Below, piece by piece: positions 10,212-20,779 of a stretch of DNA of 64,000 nucleotides. The stretch is from Oidiodendron maius Zn (taxonomy: Eukaryota; Ascomycota; Leotiomycetes; Myxotrichaceae): positions 620,001-684,000 of the forward strand of contig KN832887.1 in NCBI GenBank assembly GCA_000827325.1, in the 5' to 3' direction. The position numbers and the translations under genes were made by a program. The stretch's first letter is position 1. Each line of letters begins with the position of its first letter. Under the pieces are notes generated by a model. The model saw only the letters and a program-made list of their open reading frames with translations, ran no database searches and was not told the origin of the DNA.

Positions 10212-11996
10212 TTAATTAAGAAATACTAGTGTACAGCTCCCAGTACAATGAAAATTTAACATTTCAGCCATCCAGTGATTATAACGCTTCAAAACAAGAG
10301 GATCCCTAGGCTTCCAATCACGCCCCCTCCTAGCTGCAGCCCTCGATATCACTCCCCACTTCTGCATTCCAACCTTATTAATCCTTTCAGTAATCTTTTG
10401 AGCCCTTTCAGCCCTCTTTTGCTCAATATATTGCTCCCTTCCAGCTATCCGTAGCCTTGTATCCCCTGCTTTAATTACCCCGTAATCAGAGGCAATACGC
10501 CGCTGGCCACCGTCCCTTTTATACCGAGCTTTTCTAGCCTCCTCAGCCCTTCTTTTGTCTAGTTCTTCCAGAGCTAATATTCCATTCAAAGCAATGGTTG
10601 ATTGAGCCTTATTTCTCTTCTCAACTACCCGTGCAACTGTAGGGGAGAGTGGGATTGAGCCATCTATTGCACCAGTTAGTCTAGAATCAATATAAGCCGA
10701 ATATCGCTATATATCAGGAAGCTTTAATTGAGGGGTTTGGCAGTTAGTCCACTCAATATTGAAGCACTCTTCTGGCTCTGGCGTACGGTTAGGCTCCTGG
10801 TGGGGTTGAAACTTCCGTACATTCTTAAGAACAATATATGGTTGAAAAGGCACAAGCCCCGAACTCTCCTATATATGAATAATTGAGTACTTCTTCATTG
10901 AACGTATACATATTTCATTATATACATCCAAGAAGTCAGTCCTTGAGTATTCACACCCACCAAAGCGTACTTGTTCAGCTAGGATATTCTGGTGTTGAGC
11001 CTTCATTAGGCGAAATATCCCAATATCGAGTGGCTGGAGGATATATATTAAGTGTACAGGGAGTAAGAAAGGGACTACTTTATGATCCCAGCAGTAATCG
11101 ATAAACTCCTTTATCAGGTAAGATCCATGGCCATCTATAACAAGGATCCGATACTCTCCAGAGTGTATAATACCCCTTCTCATCTTGATACCAGGTCTAG
11201 TTGCCTCCTCCCAGTGCTCTAGCCAATCCAAAGCTATCATATCACTCGAGAACCCAGATCCAGTCTCCTCATTTGTAGTAAAGGTAACATCATTCGGTAT
11301 ATCGTTATCAAAGTACTTCACTAGCAAGACCTGGCCAGGGAGTATCATGAAGCTAGGAGCTCGGCCTCCTTCTGCATTGATTGCTTCAATCGTAGTTAAG
11401 GACTCTCATATATCTGGATCCGACATATATACTGTTGATATACTCGGAAAGGTAAAGACTAAACGTCCTCCAAGCATTCCAATCCTCCAGCCAGTCTCAT
11501 CGCAGTTCCATATATTTTGAGGGGTAACGTTATACTCAGAGACTACTTGTCGGAATCGTCGAAAGTGAGACTCAATTTCAGCCCATTCGACTGCAGCTTT
11601 ACGTTCAGCTAATAAGGGCTTCGATCGTCGAGCTTTAAGGAACTGCTTATTCCTATTCAGCCACCTAGTTAGCCAGGGCTTCGATACTGGGGGTTCCCCT
11701 ACAGCACGCAATATACTATTTGCAGCAGCCCGAATATGCTGGCGCTCTGGATTCAAGCCTGCCTTAATACACCTCTCGCAATATAGCTTCAAAGCAGCGT
11801 CTTGCGCGTCGTTTAGACGCGTATTTCGACCACCCCGAGATGAATTAGGAGGCGTACCCTTTGCGCGGGCAATAAGGACCCTATATCGAACAGTATATCG
11901 ACGCGCTGCAGCCCTCCAGGACGTGAATTGACCCCTCTGCATAGCCTGTATAGCCTACTGGATACGACCCTCTTCTTCAGCCGAAGGTGTTCCCAT
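10212..11996 (-). pseudogene. pogo/Fot1-type transposase, interrupted frame (about 594 codons)
   Basis: Read on the minus strand from the ATG at 11996 in one frame. In order: a CENP-B-like helix-turn-helix region (RLNDAQDAALKLY, RQHIRAAANSIL, SKPWLTRWLNRN), the first catalytic Asp in NCDETGWRIG, the second in LVIDGHGSYL, and the third in LQPLDIGIF. That gives a DDD catalytic triad as in pogo/Fot1 transposases. A basic Arg/Lys-rich tail follows. Four in-frame stops fall within this one frame (three TAG and one TGA: near residue 16, after SDPDI, after SIIHI and after LPDI). No frameshift is needed. Each stop could arise by one C-to-T or G-to-A change from Gln, Arg or Trp, which fits RIP but does not prove it. 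The product would be a cut-and-paste transposase acting on the flanking TIRs. Confidence 0.9.
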
Positions 11997-12039
11997 ATCG
12001 CTGATGTTGAATTAGCCGGAAAAAATCACAAAAGGTCAA

Positions 12040-12178
12040 TTTGAAATGGTTGTGGTGGTGCTGGCATTGAATTACTAGTAAAATTGTATGGGGACGGTCG
12101 TTTTCGGTATAACGGTCGTTTTGGCTGTACCTCGCCTAGTTTACCGGAAACTAGGCGAGAAGGTGGAAACCTCGCGAT
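12040..12178 (-). repeat. right terminal inverted repeat of the pogo-type element
   Basis: Mirror of 10054-10192; ends CCTCGCGAT immediately before TA at 12179-12180. Confidence 0.92.
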
Positions 12179-12430
12179 TACTCGACCTTGACTCCAAACT
12201 GCAAAGTGTGCTGCAATATGATCAAGATGGGCCAGGCTTTATAGTTCGCACACAGGAAGGAACACCAAAGTTACCTCTGGATGAATATCTACAAGACAGA
12301 CGCTTTGTGCCGTCGCAAGCAAGCAGGGCTTCAGGGGGAGCAAGAACGATATTCCCGCGCCTAACACAAGATATAATGCAGCAGTTAGCAGCGGCCTATT
12401 TCGACACGTTCAATCTCATCTGATGTTATT
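12179..12430 (+). pseudogene. fragment of a fungal transcription-factor gene next to the transposon
   Basis: From 12181 the + frame reads LDLDSKLQSVLQYDQDGPGF, then RTIFPRLTQDIMQQLAAAYF and DTFNLI, and stops. The pattern 'FPRLTxDIxxxLxxxYFDTFNxI' is the start of the fungal-specific transcription-factor domain in Zn2Cys6 regulators. No zinc cluster precedes it, and the rest of the domain does not follow in any frame. The 5' side is the broken repeat (9995-10053) split by the pogo element. It reads as a decayed exon; the 35 bp nearest the element also match 1655-1690. Confidence 0.5.
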
Positions 12431-12556
12431 CCTCTCTCGTTTGACACGTGACATTGTCTAGAAGTATTGCTTGCGTTCTATTACATTAATGTCCGCTCTT
12501 CTGTTAATATGCGTCGCTATACATACCGCCAGGGCTCGTCAAAGCCGGGGACAGTT

Positions 12557-14192
12557 CTACACTTTGGCCGAGTATGCTCCTATCGCTTTACCCACAGCCC
12601 TCATAGTGGTCTCAGAATCAAAAACCTGTGCGTGATCTAGATGTTCGAACCATAGTACCTCAAGCCCAGATCCTGTAAACTTCCCACCCGTCCATGCTCC
12701 AGTCTCTTGCTTGCGCGCTTTGGTTATGCTAGCCTTTCTGTTCCCATTCGTCATACAACCCTGTGCCTTATTTGGTATGCCTCCGTCCGATAAAGAGGCA
12801 GCCAGGTACCGTCTCACAGCCTTGGTATCCACAATAAGATCTCTGCCACTCAACACGACCGTAACATCCCTGCCCTTATCCCCATCTGCCCCCGCAACCC
12901 CCAAGTCCTCCCTCCACATGATATTCTGACTCCAGAAAAAGCTTCGCGCCAAAGAATGAGCCACACCTATATCCTTACTCCCAAAATACCACAACTGGTA
13001 TTCGTTTGCGCGTACCGGCTGACGTGCCGTAAAGTTGTACGCAACGTCAGGGAGGTGGAGAAGGAAGGAAACAGGATCGATAAGTACAATAGGGCCGATG
13101 AGCGGAGCTGTAAGAGGGGACTTGAGCAGATGTGTGGATATTATAGAGCCGTAGGAGTGAGATACGAGAACGAATCTACTCCAGCCGTGGTATTTGAGGA
13201 TTGCCTGGATTTCACGGACCATGACATCTTTCTCGAGTGCTGGGTGTGTTATGCGAGAGCTTACGGGCATAATTTCAAGTGCTATTATGCCGACCTCTCT
13301 ATCATCTCTACCAACTGGCTTTAAGTTACGCAGAAATTCGGTATATGGATAGAGTCCAATGCCTATCCCGTGTATAAACAATATAGGCAGTCGGTCCTTG
13401 GATAAATGCGGTCGATGCCAATAGGTAAGATGTTTGACAGGCGACCTATAAGTGGAGAATACCGTAAGAGGGCGAAATGGAAAGAGCATAAAGAACCGTT
13501 TAAGAGAAGCGCGGTGGAAGTGGAAGCCACTGTATAGCATCGACAAGTACGTTATAGTATCGACCACCCAGACACACTGTTAAAGAGTAAGTTAGCTTTT
13601 CAACCCTTAAGAGAAGGAGAGAGTAACAGACAAAATACCACAGAAGACTACGATGCAGACAGTCAACTTTATCTACCGTCAACCTTAGACTCTTCGCGCC
13701 GCCCTTTCCTGGTAGTATATCCCTCCCTAGTAGCTTCTCCATACCATCCACATAGCCCTCTACCTCGTCCTCGTTCTCGCTCTTCGCCTGTTCGGAATTC
13801 AAGAATGCCCACCTAACAAACTCCTTGACATTGTCACGCTTAATATGTTCTTTTTGCGCGCCAAGAAACCATTGGCTCAAATACTCCTCTGGGTCCTCTA
13901 CCGTGGCATTGCAGCGCTCAAAAAGCTCTGCCCTCCCCTCTCGTGACGGCAATTCAGGATGGATAGCAGGACTCTGGAGATAGTATTTATATGGTAGAAA
14001 GAAGACAGTAAAGAAGGTCGCTTCGGCCACAAGCCAGGCTTTGACGGGGAGGGGGAGACTATGGATAGAAAGGCTCGTTGGCAGAGGGGAGAGGAGGAGA
14101 GCGGTGTAGAGGAGGCTAGCGGGGGCAATATTGTGGAGGATGAGGATGCAGCCGCGTATGAATATGTACTCGGCAGTGGATGTTCCGATCAT
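12557..14192 (-). CDS. alpha/beta hydrolase with N-terminal membrane segments (526 aa)
   Basis: Two exons: 14192-13632 and 13576-12557. A 55-bp intron (13577-13631) has a GTCTGT donor, a GCTAAC branch site and a TTAACAG acceptor. The splice joins SLLWYF to CVWVVDTIT in phase 0 and removes a stretch that would otherwise end the first frame. Exon 1 encodes hydrophobic segments near residues 5-60 and an acidic linker. Exon 2 holds the hydrolase core: the oxyanion-hole region LFIHGIG and the nucleophile elbow SHSYGS (Ser about 328). A late His near HLDHAQVF is the likely catalytic base. This layout matches a fungal family annotated only as AB-hydrolase proteins, probably membrane-anchored lipase or esterase-like. 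The substrate is unknown. The donor GTCTGT is weaker than usual. Confidence 0.88.
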
Positions 14193-14758
14193 GGCAGTCT
14201 TTCAGTGTGCTTTTGCTCTGCGGAGCTGCTAAGTTGAGCTCAGCCTGACAAGTGAATTTACGAAATACTAGTGAGACTTATACATACCCATAAGATTAGA
14301 TCTGTAGGGCCGAGGAGCCCAACATATGTGTAGCGTGTTCACATGCCAAATAGGTCGTAACAGAATTTAACGGATGGAGAAAAATTGTTGAGCCTGTGAA
14401 CCGAGGATGGTTTTGCGACTTTGGCTTGTGACGTCAGCAAGGGAGAATCGGCTGGTCTCACCAAAAGGGACAGGCACCAGTGTATAAAACATGGGCGTGC
14501 TAGGGGTGATGACGAGATTTATTACGACGACGACGACGTAGGCTCGCTGCCAATTGCGATACGGTCACAGAGAAATTCGAATGATCTTTGTTTGTGAAAC
14601 AGGTACAGTATTGTCCCCCGACACGGCCAGCATCAACCTACATAAACTGGGCCATCCAGACCACCAATGTATATTTATTCGATGTCCACACTCAAATCAT
14701 AACTCGAGAAAAGACATGAAACACGTACCTGCTTTTTTAAAATACCTAATCACTCGGT
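14193..14758. other. spacer with a TATA-like site
   Basis: TATAAAA occurs at about 14482 on the + strand, followed by a (GAC)n run (ACGACGACGACG) near 14525. No gene is clear. Confidence 0.35.
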
Positions 14759-15328
14759 ATGTGTACTACACGCGACGCCGTTCGCAATGGGTCCACCATC
14801 GACAAGGTGAAGGACGCTCTTCACTTAAACAAGAATCACGCCACGGCCACTCACGACCAGACATCATACCACCAGTACCCACGCTACTGGTACACGTACT
14901 GGTTACAATGGTACCAATGGTACTACGAATTCAGGGCCTCACAACGTAAGGACCCCCCTTTGAGCTGTTCTACCTTCTCGAGTCTCTTCGATTATTCGTT
15001 TCGGAAACTTTGGTCAAATATTGCCAACAAGCTTGACCCCCGCGTCGACTCAGATACATACGATTTAAGAAACACGGGCGTTTCGACAGGTCCCACTGGT
15101 ACAGTCGCTTGCATGGCTAGCTTCCCCTGCCCCAATTTTTTTTGTTTGGAGTTTGCGGACGACAGAGGTCATCGGCTCATTATCCAAGCAGAGTTCAGGG
15201 CGAATGACCTAGACGAGTCCATTGACCAAGCCCTTGCTATCGTCCAGTTTCTAACTGAAAATCTCCAAGCACGCACGAGAGCAGCATCTTTCTTGATCCT
15301 TGTTCGATCTACCATCCCTCATATTTAG
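14759..15328 (+). CDS. possible hypothetical protein (up to 189 aa)
   Basis: An open frame with ATG at 14759. It has an odd aromatic cluster (YPRYWYTYWLQWYQWYYEF) and then a more ordinary C-terminal half (FADDRGHRLIIQAEFRANDL, DQALAIVQFLTEN). No known domain. It could be one exon of a gene starting at the TATA-like site near 14482, or chance. Confidence 0.25.
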   Translation: MCTTRDAVRNGSTIDKVKDALHLNKNHATATHDQTSYHQYPRYWYTYWLQWYQWYYEFRASQRKDPPLSCSTFSSLFDYSFRKLWSNIANKLDPRVDSDTYDLRNTGVSTGPTGTVACMASFPCPNFFCLEFADDRGHRLIIQAEFRANDLDESIDQALAIVQFLTENLQARTRAASFLILVRSTIPHI

Positions 15329-16387
15329 TGTTATGGCCTCAAATCTCGCTCCATCTCAGCATGGTCTCAGTTATGGCATGATAATTGACCGGCAATGCAC
15401 GACTCGCGAACCCCTCCTCAAAAGTCTAAGTTATTCTGGAAGAGATAGCTATATCCTTATTGAACGAATTTGGCATCCTCGTGATGCCATACTGTATTAG
15501 CAGGTTTCTAAAACCCATTAATTAGTCCAAGAAAACAGCTCGCCGAGTAGCGAAAGAGCGATATCCGGACCTTCCATCGGTCTCCAAGACTGTATGCTAA
15601 TCCTACCATTTTCATGCTCAGTATTTCTTCATTTTCTGGGCCAAATAGTATTATCGTCTTCATCCCCTTCAGTGCCATATTTTCTGCATCATCTACATTT
15701 CCTAGTTTCCCAAGTCGACCTGAAGGATATCCAGTGGTAGATCTTATTGATATAGGAGTTCGATCAGGTTTGGAGACGAGGAGTAAGAGCGACTTATCTC
15801 GCTACTGCTCTGTGATGAAGCCCACACGGTTTGACTATCGTCAGTATAGTAAAGGCGTCCATCTGGAGCCCAGTATGGGCTAGAGCCAGAATTCTACATC
15901 GACAGAGGCGCGCTAGTCATAATTTCGAGGAGTTATGGGCTCTAAGACGCCGTTACAAGGTATGTGCGTAACTTGAGCTGTAGAAGAGTAGCTCTTGCAC
16001 ATGGGTCGTCCGAGAATAAAAAAGAGATCAAGATTTCAACGTGACCTGAATATATAAGCATTAACGCAACTTAGATTCATCTCGAGCTTCCACTACCATA
16101 AGTCCTCGCTGAAATCTTAATTGAATATCCTGTTATGTGCTCATTGGGCCATCCCAGTCATCACCCCAAGTAACTTCTATTCACCGTGTAACCATGCAGT
16201 GTCTATCCTAGAGCATAAATAACTTGACTCTCTGCCTATATAGTCCGTTATGTGTAGGCCATCGTATCTTGAAGTAGGCGAAGTTGTGATAGTTATCCTC
16301 AAGCCTCGGGGAGTAAGTGACAGGTTGAGTGATGGACGAGTAATCACCATAGCACAGAGGCGTATTATTAGCCATTTGCACTGCCCT
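15329..16387. other. spacer
   Basis: About 1.06 kb between the doubtful frame above and the 3' end of the zinc-cluster gene; no coding support. Confidence 0.4.
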
Positions 16388-18616
16388 CTAAATCATAAAT
16401 GCAGAAATGTCGTAGTTCCAATCAGCTTCCTCCACCCAGGTGAGGAATTGGTCGATATCAAGAGGATCGCGATCCGCCGCGGCACTCGCTAATATGGCGG
16501 CATTTTCCACTACCAAGTGTTGTGCATTTTCTGTGACAGAATGATGATGCTGGGGATCGATTATTTGATCCAGAATACAACTCAGGACGCGGTGAGCCCA
16601 CTTGCAGGAATTGCTGTTGCCGTCTTCAAACCGAACTGCTCGTTCAAGATGAGAGACGAGTACTGAGAGGTTTCGAATAACCTCGGCGCGGGGTATGAGA
16701 TCTAGGTGTCGGTCTGAAGGATTCTGTGGCTGGGTAGTCTGCTTGAGGAGCTCAACTGCCAGGATGCTGGCGCCGGGTAACCCGTAGTAGAGAATCTTTG
16801 TGACTATCAGCATTCTGGAAGATCTTTTCCAAGAGGGCATAAAACTTACAAACCATGATATGTTACTGTGCATATCTAAAATCTGATCGGAGAGGGCGAT
16901 GATTCGCAGGGCTGTGGATAATTGGGACCTCGAAATCCTGTGAAGAGATTCCCATGAGGACTGGTTCTCCTTTACAAATTTCCGATGTAGCAGGAAGCGA
17001 TTTTTATTCTGCTCCATATACAGTGCCATCATTATATACCTTTTTGTCGGAGACACGTTTTCCGACCCGGTAATCTCATCGTATCTTAGATAAGATGGGA
17101 TTTGATTCCATGCTGTTTCGTGCCTAGCCAGTACAGCTCTGTTAAGTCTGTCAGCTAGATTCTCCTGCCCTCTTCGCGTATGTTACTTACAAACCCTTGC
17201 CATAGATATCATCCCGAGGAGCCCCGAGGCATAATTCAAGTACTTCCTCTCTGAACTGGCACACTATTAATTTCATGCGCTTGACGGTAGATGGCCGCAA
17301 CATCCCGTCCTTGTTCCATCCATCTTCATTGAGAGTCTCCAGTGCTTTTCCTAACGCGGCGTCCTCCAGATATAAAATAGAGTCCGAAATATCTGAACAC
17401 GAAATATCCGAAGAGTACCGGCCCGAGATCCTTGGTGGTCGACCCAGGAGCGTGCAGAAAACCTTATCTTCGCAATAAAGGTGCGATGCATATCTTCTAC
17501 GCAGCTCTAATTGGTAGAATGGAATATTCTGGGTCATGGCACAGTCTTGATGGAGCCCAAGGGCATAGTACATGCTTGAGAGATCTCCCAGAGACCTCCA
17601 TACTTGGTAGCCTGAATCATAACTTAGCGGGGTTCTACTGTCATTGAAGATTGATACCCACCCATGTCCCCAAACACCACGATTTTCAGGTGTGCCTCGC
17701 CATATAAAAGCCATAAAGATTGGTGGCTAACAGAGTTTCCAGAGTCGCATACTGTGCTGCAATATCCAACTGCATCGAGCAAGCGATGTGCTTTGGACCT
17801 CCAAGCAAGGAATAACGCTGTGGAGTGGATGTCGACTCCCCTTTTTAGGTCAAGCTGGAGAGCCCGCCCCAGCAAGGCAAGGACATAACCTACGATCTCC
17901 CATCGTAGATTCCGTCCGGTGAATAGAGTATGGTAGTCCTTAGCTCTGACAGACGGGAACAGCGCCAGAGGCTTGTAGGTGTTTTCGCAGATGCTTAAAA
18001 CTAGTCTCCTCAGCTGTTTCTTGCCCAGTTTTCCTGCTGGCCCATGAAGTATCTCATGAATAGACGTGACGCATGCCATAGTAATGGAACGAGGCACCAT
18101 ATAAGTGAAAGATAGGTCATAGGCTCGTTGAATGAGGGCTACCATATCCGGTAGCTCGAGGCACAACTTCAGCACATCCATGCCGGCCAAGATCTTCTCT
18201 TCGGAGATCGCGGTGCAACAGTTATCTGTCTCTGGCAGGAAACGTCGATTACATACTTGGTTAGTATGTAGATCAACAACCTGCCTGTCGTCGTCGATTA
18301 CTGCTGAAAAGCTTGTACTCCCCAGGAACTCTGCGTCGGTGTCGGCAGGAGTATGACTGGATCCATTTCGACTGCCCGCTGGAGATGACGAGACACTAAG
18401 AGACGCACTATGACCTTCTACAGAGACATCGGTATGCTTTTGGGGGGGTTTTGTTAGGGGCGCTGGGTGGTATGTGCAGCCCCTCTTCATCCCACGGGCG
18501 ATGCATCTGCCGCAGACTGGAGTTCTATGGTCACATCGAACCTTCGATATCCGACATGGTTCACAGGATTGCAGTTTCCCATTACGTCGTCTAAGGATCG
18601 GACTGAGAGGAGGCAT
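16388..18616 (-). CDS. Zn(II)2Cys6 fungal transcription factor, four exons (about 690 aa)
   Basis: Exons 18616-17662, 17611-17191, 17138-16850 and 16795-16388. Introns of 50, 52 and 54 bp have donors GTGGGT, GTAAGT and GTAAGT. The first two are required to keep the frame; the third is in-frame but has a strong donor, and its removal gives ISWFILYYGLPGAS, typical of the family. The zinc cluster is at the N-terminus (Cys 18, 21, 28, 35, 38, 47; CX2CX6CX6CX2CX8C), followed by a Ser-rich linker. A middle homology region follows (LWLLYGEAHL, VWRSLGDLSSMYYALGLHQD), with a PSYLRYD-type motif further on. It is a nuclear DNA-binding regulator of unknown target. It has no biosynthetic cluster beside it, and the nearest gene downstream is the alpha/beta hydrolase on the same strand. 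Confidence 0.9.
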
Positions 18617-18922
18617 TCGGTCTGAATCACAACGCGTTGCTCGTCGGCACGATCGTAGTCTATGCCAAGACAGCTGACTCCTTGATGGTCGCGATACTCT
18701 CTCGCGGACTCAGATTAAGTAAAGCGTATACTTTGAAATAGGTAATTCTGCTACGGTTGATGTTCTCGCGAGGGTTGTTGGGTCTGGACTAAATATCGCG
18801 CGTTTGCTTACACCGAACGAATTCGGAACTCGATTTCATTCCGAAAGGCGATTTTACCTCTCGGAATTCAAAATTCTGGTTGGGGACTGGAACATCTCAG
18901 TCACGAACTGCCATACGGCCGC

Positions 18923-18939
18923 TATATAATTATATATAA
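18923..18939 (+). promoter_or_regulatory. TATA-rich core promoter candidate
   Basis: TATATAATTATATATAA lies about 230 bp upstream of the small frame at 19168. A GTAAGT donor-like site at about 19043, within the intervening leader, would fit a 5'-UTR intron. Inference only. Confidence 0.3.
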
Positions 18940-19167
18940 GCTGAGTAGAATGTCTGAGCATTATTTATTCCTTCCAATGTCAAAACGAAAGTGAAAACTG
19001 AGTTGCAAAGCAAATTCAAACGCTTGTTGGATTATACCTCACAGTAAGTACTTTTCTTCGGCACGGTTACTAAAACTCCATCACCTTAAGTTGGCTAAAT
19101 AATCTAAATTTGATATAAGACGACTACAGCTTATTAAATCCTCTGTTTTGCTTCGCGGAGATTAATC

Positions 19168-19392
19168 ATGCTCTCCTCTGTTAAATCCAAAATATCTTCC
19201 GCGATAGACAAGGCCGCCGTTTCGAAAAAAGACACCTATGACAAGCTAGGGGGCGGCAAGGATTCACCCTCAATTATGAGCGACCAGGAGGACGTTCGTA
19301 AGGCGAGCATACAAAAGATGGTTAGAGTTCGGCCAAGCCGGTTTTACCGTGCTGATCACGAAGCTATGTTGGCATACTTTGTCTCGAAGTGA
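19168..19392 (+). CDS. small hypothetical protein (74 aa)
   Basis: ATG at 19168 after an AT-rich leader with a TATA-like box. The product is Lys/Ser-rich (MLSSVKSKISSAIDKAAVS, then KKDTYDKLGGGKDSPS) and ends after YFVSK. No secretion signal, domain or family is recognised. The N-terminal amphipathic stretch and Gly run give it a protein-like composition, but a chance frame is not excluded. Confidence 0.35.
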   Translation: MLSSVKSKISSAIDKAAVSKKDTYDKLGGGKDSPSIMSDQEDVRKASIQKMVRVRPSRFYRADHEAMLAYFVSK

Positions 19393-19890
19393 TCGTGCGG
19401 CTGTGTGATAGAATGCGTAGTTTTTAAATGATAATACTGTATAATTCACGGCCATATATTTAATCATTTCTTCACGATGACCCCCTCTTTGTCTTCCGTA
19501 AATTGCATCCAGATCTTTTAAATTCACTTCTACTATCACCCATTTTCTAATTATGGTCGTCACCAAGTTATTGCAATTCAAAGTCCTTGCGATTCAGACA
19601 TGACCCTTTCATGGCCATTAGTGAAGCATTTGAGAGGTTGATTGTTCGCAGGTCCGCACTCAGTTTCCGCTCATCCAGCATTTCTCCTTCTTTTCGCCAG
19701 GACAACTATATCTAGGGCGAATGATGCCATGTATCATGCTTGAACACAAGCTTTAATAGAGGTCTAGAAACTACTGTATCGAAGGAAAAGCCCACAGAGC
19801 AGGGCAATAATGGGCTTTGCACCGAGTCATCGCGCAGAAGAATCCCCGTAAAGTCTTCGACATGACGGAAGTGTTACTGCAAGCACTAAC
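19393..19890. other. spacer
   Basis: No coding signal; AT-rich. Confidence 0.35.
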
Positions 19891-20115
19891 TTATTGCCTG
19901 AAAGATTCCAGCACTCGGGCATTCCGTCCTGCTTCAGCCGCGAGGAGGTTTCGCAGCTCGTCGTCATCTAAGCTCTGTACTATCGATAAAACATCATCTA
20001 TAACATGTCTTCGTTCTGTAGAGGCAAGACGAACCCGCTTGAATGCCCTGCCTTCAGCGGAAATAGCTCGCCTAATTCCTAGCGACTTCAGGTAATTGAC
20101 AATATGAAGGTTGCC
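19891..20115 (-). pseudogene. minus-strand coding fragment without a start codon
   Basis: The minus strand from about 20115 to the stop at 19891-19893 reads a convincing protein-like 70-residue stretch (VNYLKSLGIRRAISAEGRAF, STERRHVIDDVLSIVQSLDD, DELRNLLAAEAGRNARVLES) with no Met. It looks like the 3' exon of a gene whose 5' part is lost or scrambled; candidate upstream pieces at 20100-20350 lie in other frames. Family not recognised. Confidence 0.35.
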
Positions 20116-20779
20116 GGAATCTTATCTTCCCGTTTTCCGAGCTCGAATCTAAGGGCCCTCATTCCATCTTTTATAAACATCCGAAACGATAAGTCTATGC
20201 TCTGTCAAGTTAGCAAGGAGAACTATCCGGAAGGTGGGGTTGCGGAACATGCGGTTAAGATTGCTGGTGCACTACCGTATCGCGTGCTACGCGCCCGTCA
20301 CATGCCGGGCGATGGAATCTGCCACAAATACAAATTTCTTAGTCGGAACAGGTAGGATAGTCGGTAGCAGTCCAACAGCTTCAGACGGCGGATCAGTCTA
20401 CGAACCTCAAGATGCGCAAATTTTATCACTCACTGTCCGCTATCGCAGGTCTTTGGTAGAGTCAGACATAGCCTTTAGCCAGCTAGCCCTCGGCGGGGTA
20501 ATTCCCAAGAATGAATCAGCAATGGCCAAGTCGTCGAGGAACAGCCTCAGCACCACAACACATCCCTCAGTTAAGTAAGCCAGCTCTGCTTTCTATCATT
20601 GCCTTGGTCCTAATTGATGGCTATCCGGGACTCATCGCTAATTGAAGACTTGCTAGAAGGCGACGAGCGAAACGCCGAAAGTACATACGAGCCTCGAAAG
20701 CACGACTAATAGACGCGGGCGCTGCTCCTTCGCACTGCGCGCCGAAGCCCCCCATTAGACAAACCGCGGAGAAGCAAAA
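20116..20779. other. spacer, possibly the lost 5' part of the fragment at 19891-20115
   Basis: Short frames only; no consistent coding pattern. Confidence 0.3.

Larger units (their letters stand above)
10054..12178 (-). mobile_element. pogo/Fot1-type (Tc1-mariner superfamily) DNA transposon, complete ends, broken transposase
   Basis: The element is 2125 bp long and bounded by 139-bp terminal inverted repeats (10054-10192 and 12040-12178) that differ at one position by eye. It is flanked by TA on both sides (10052-10053 and 12179-12180), the expected target-site duplication. Each TIR contains an inner palindrome (CTCGCCTAGTTT, 5-nt gap, AAACTAGGCGAG; left copy 10073-10101). One transposase frame fills the minus strand. 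Near-identical TIRs point to a recent insertion, yet the transposase carries four in-frame stops, so the copy itself looks non-autonomous. The surrounding sequence is an older repeat also seen, uninterrupted, at 1590-1690. Confidence 0.93.
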
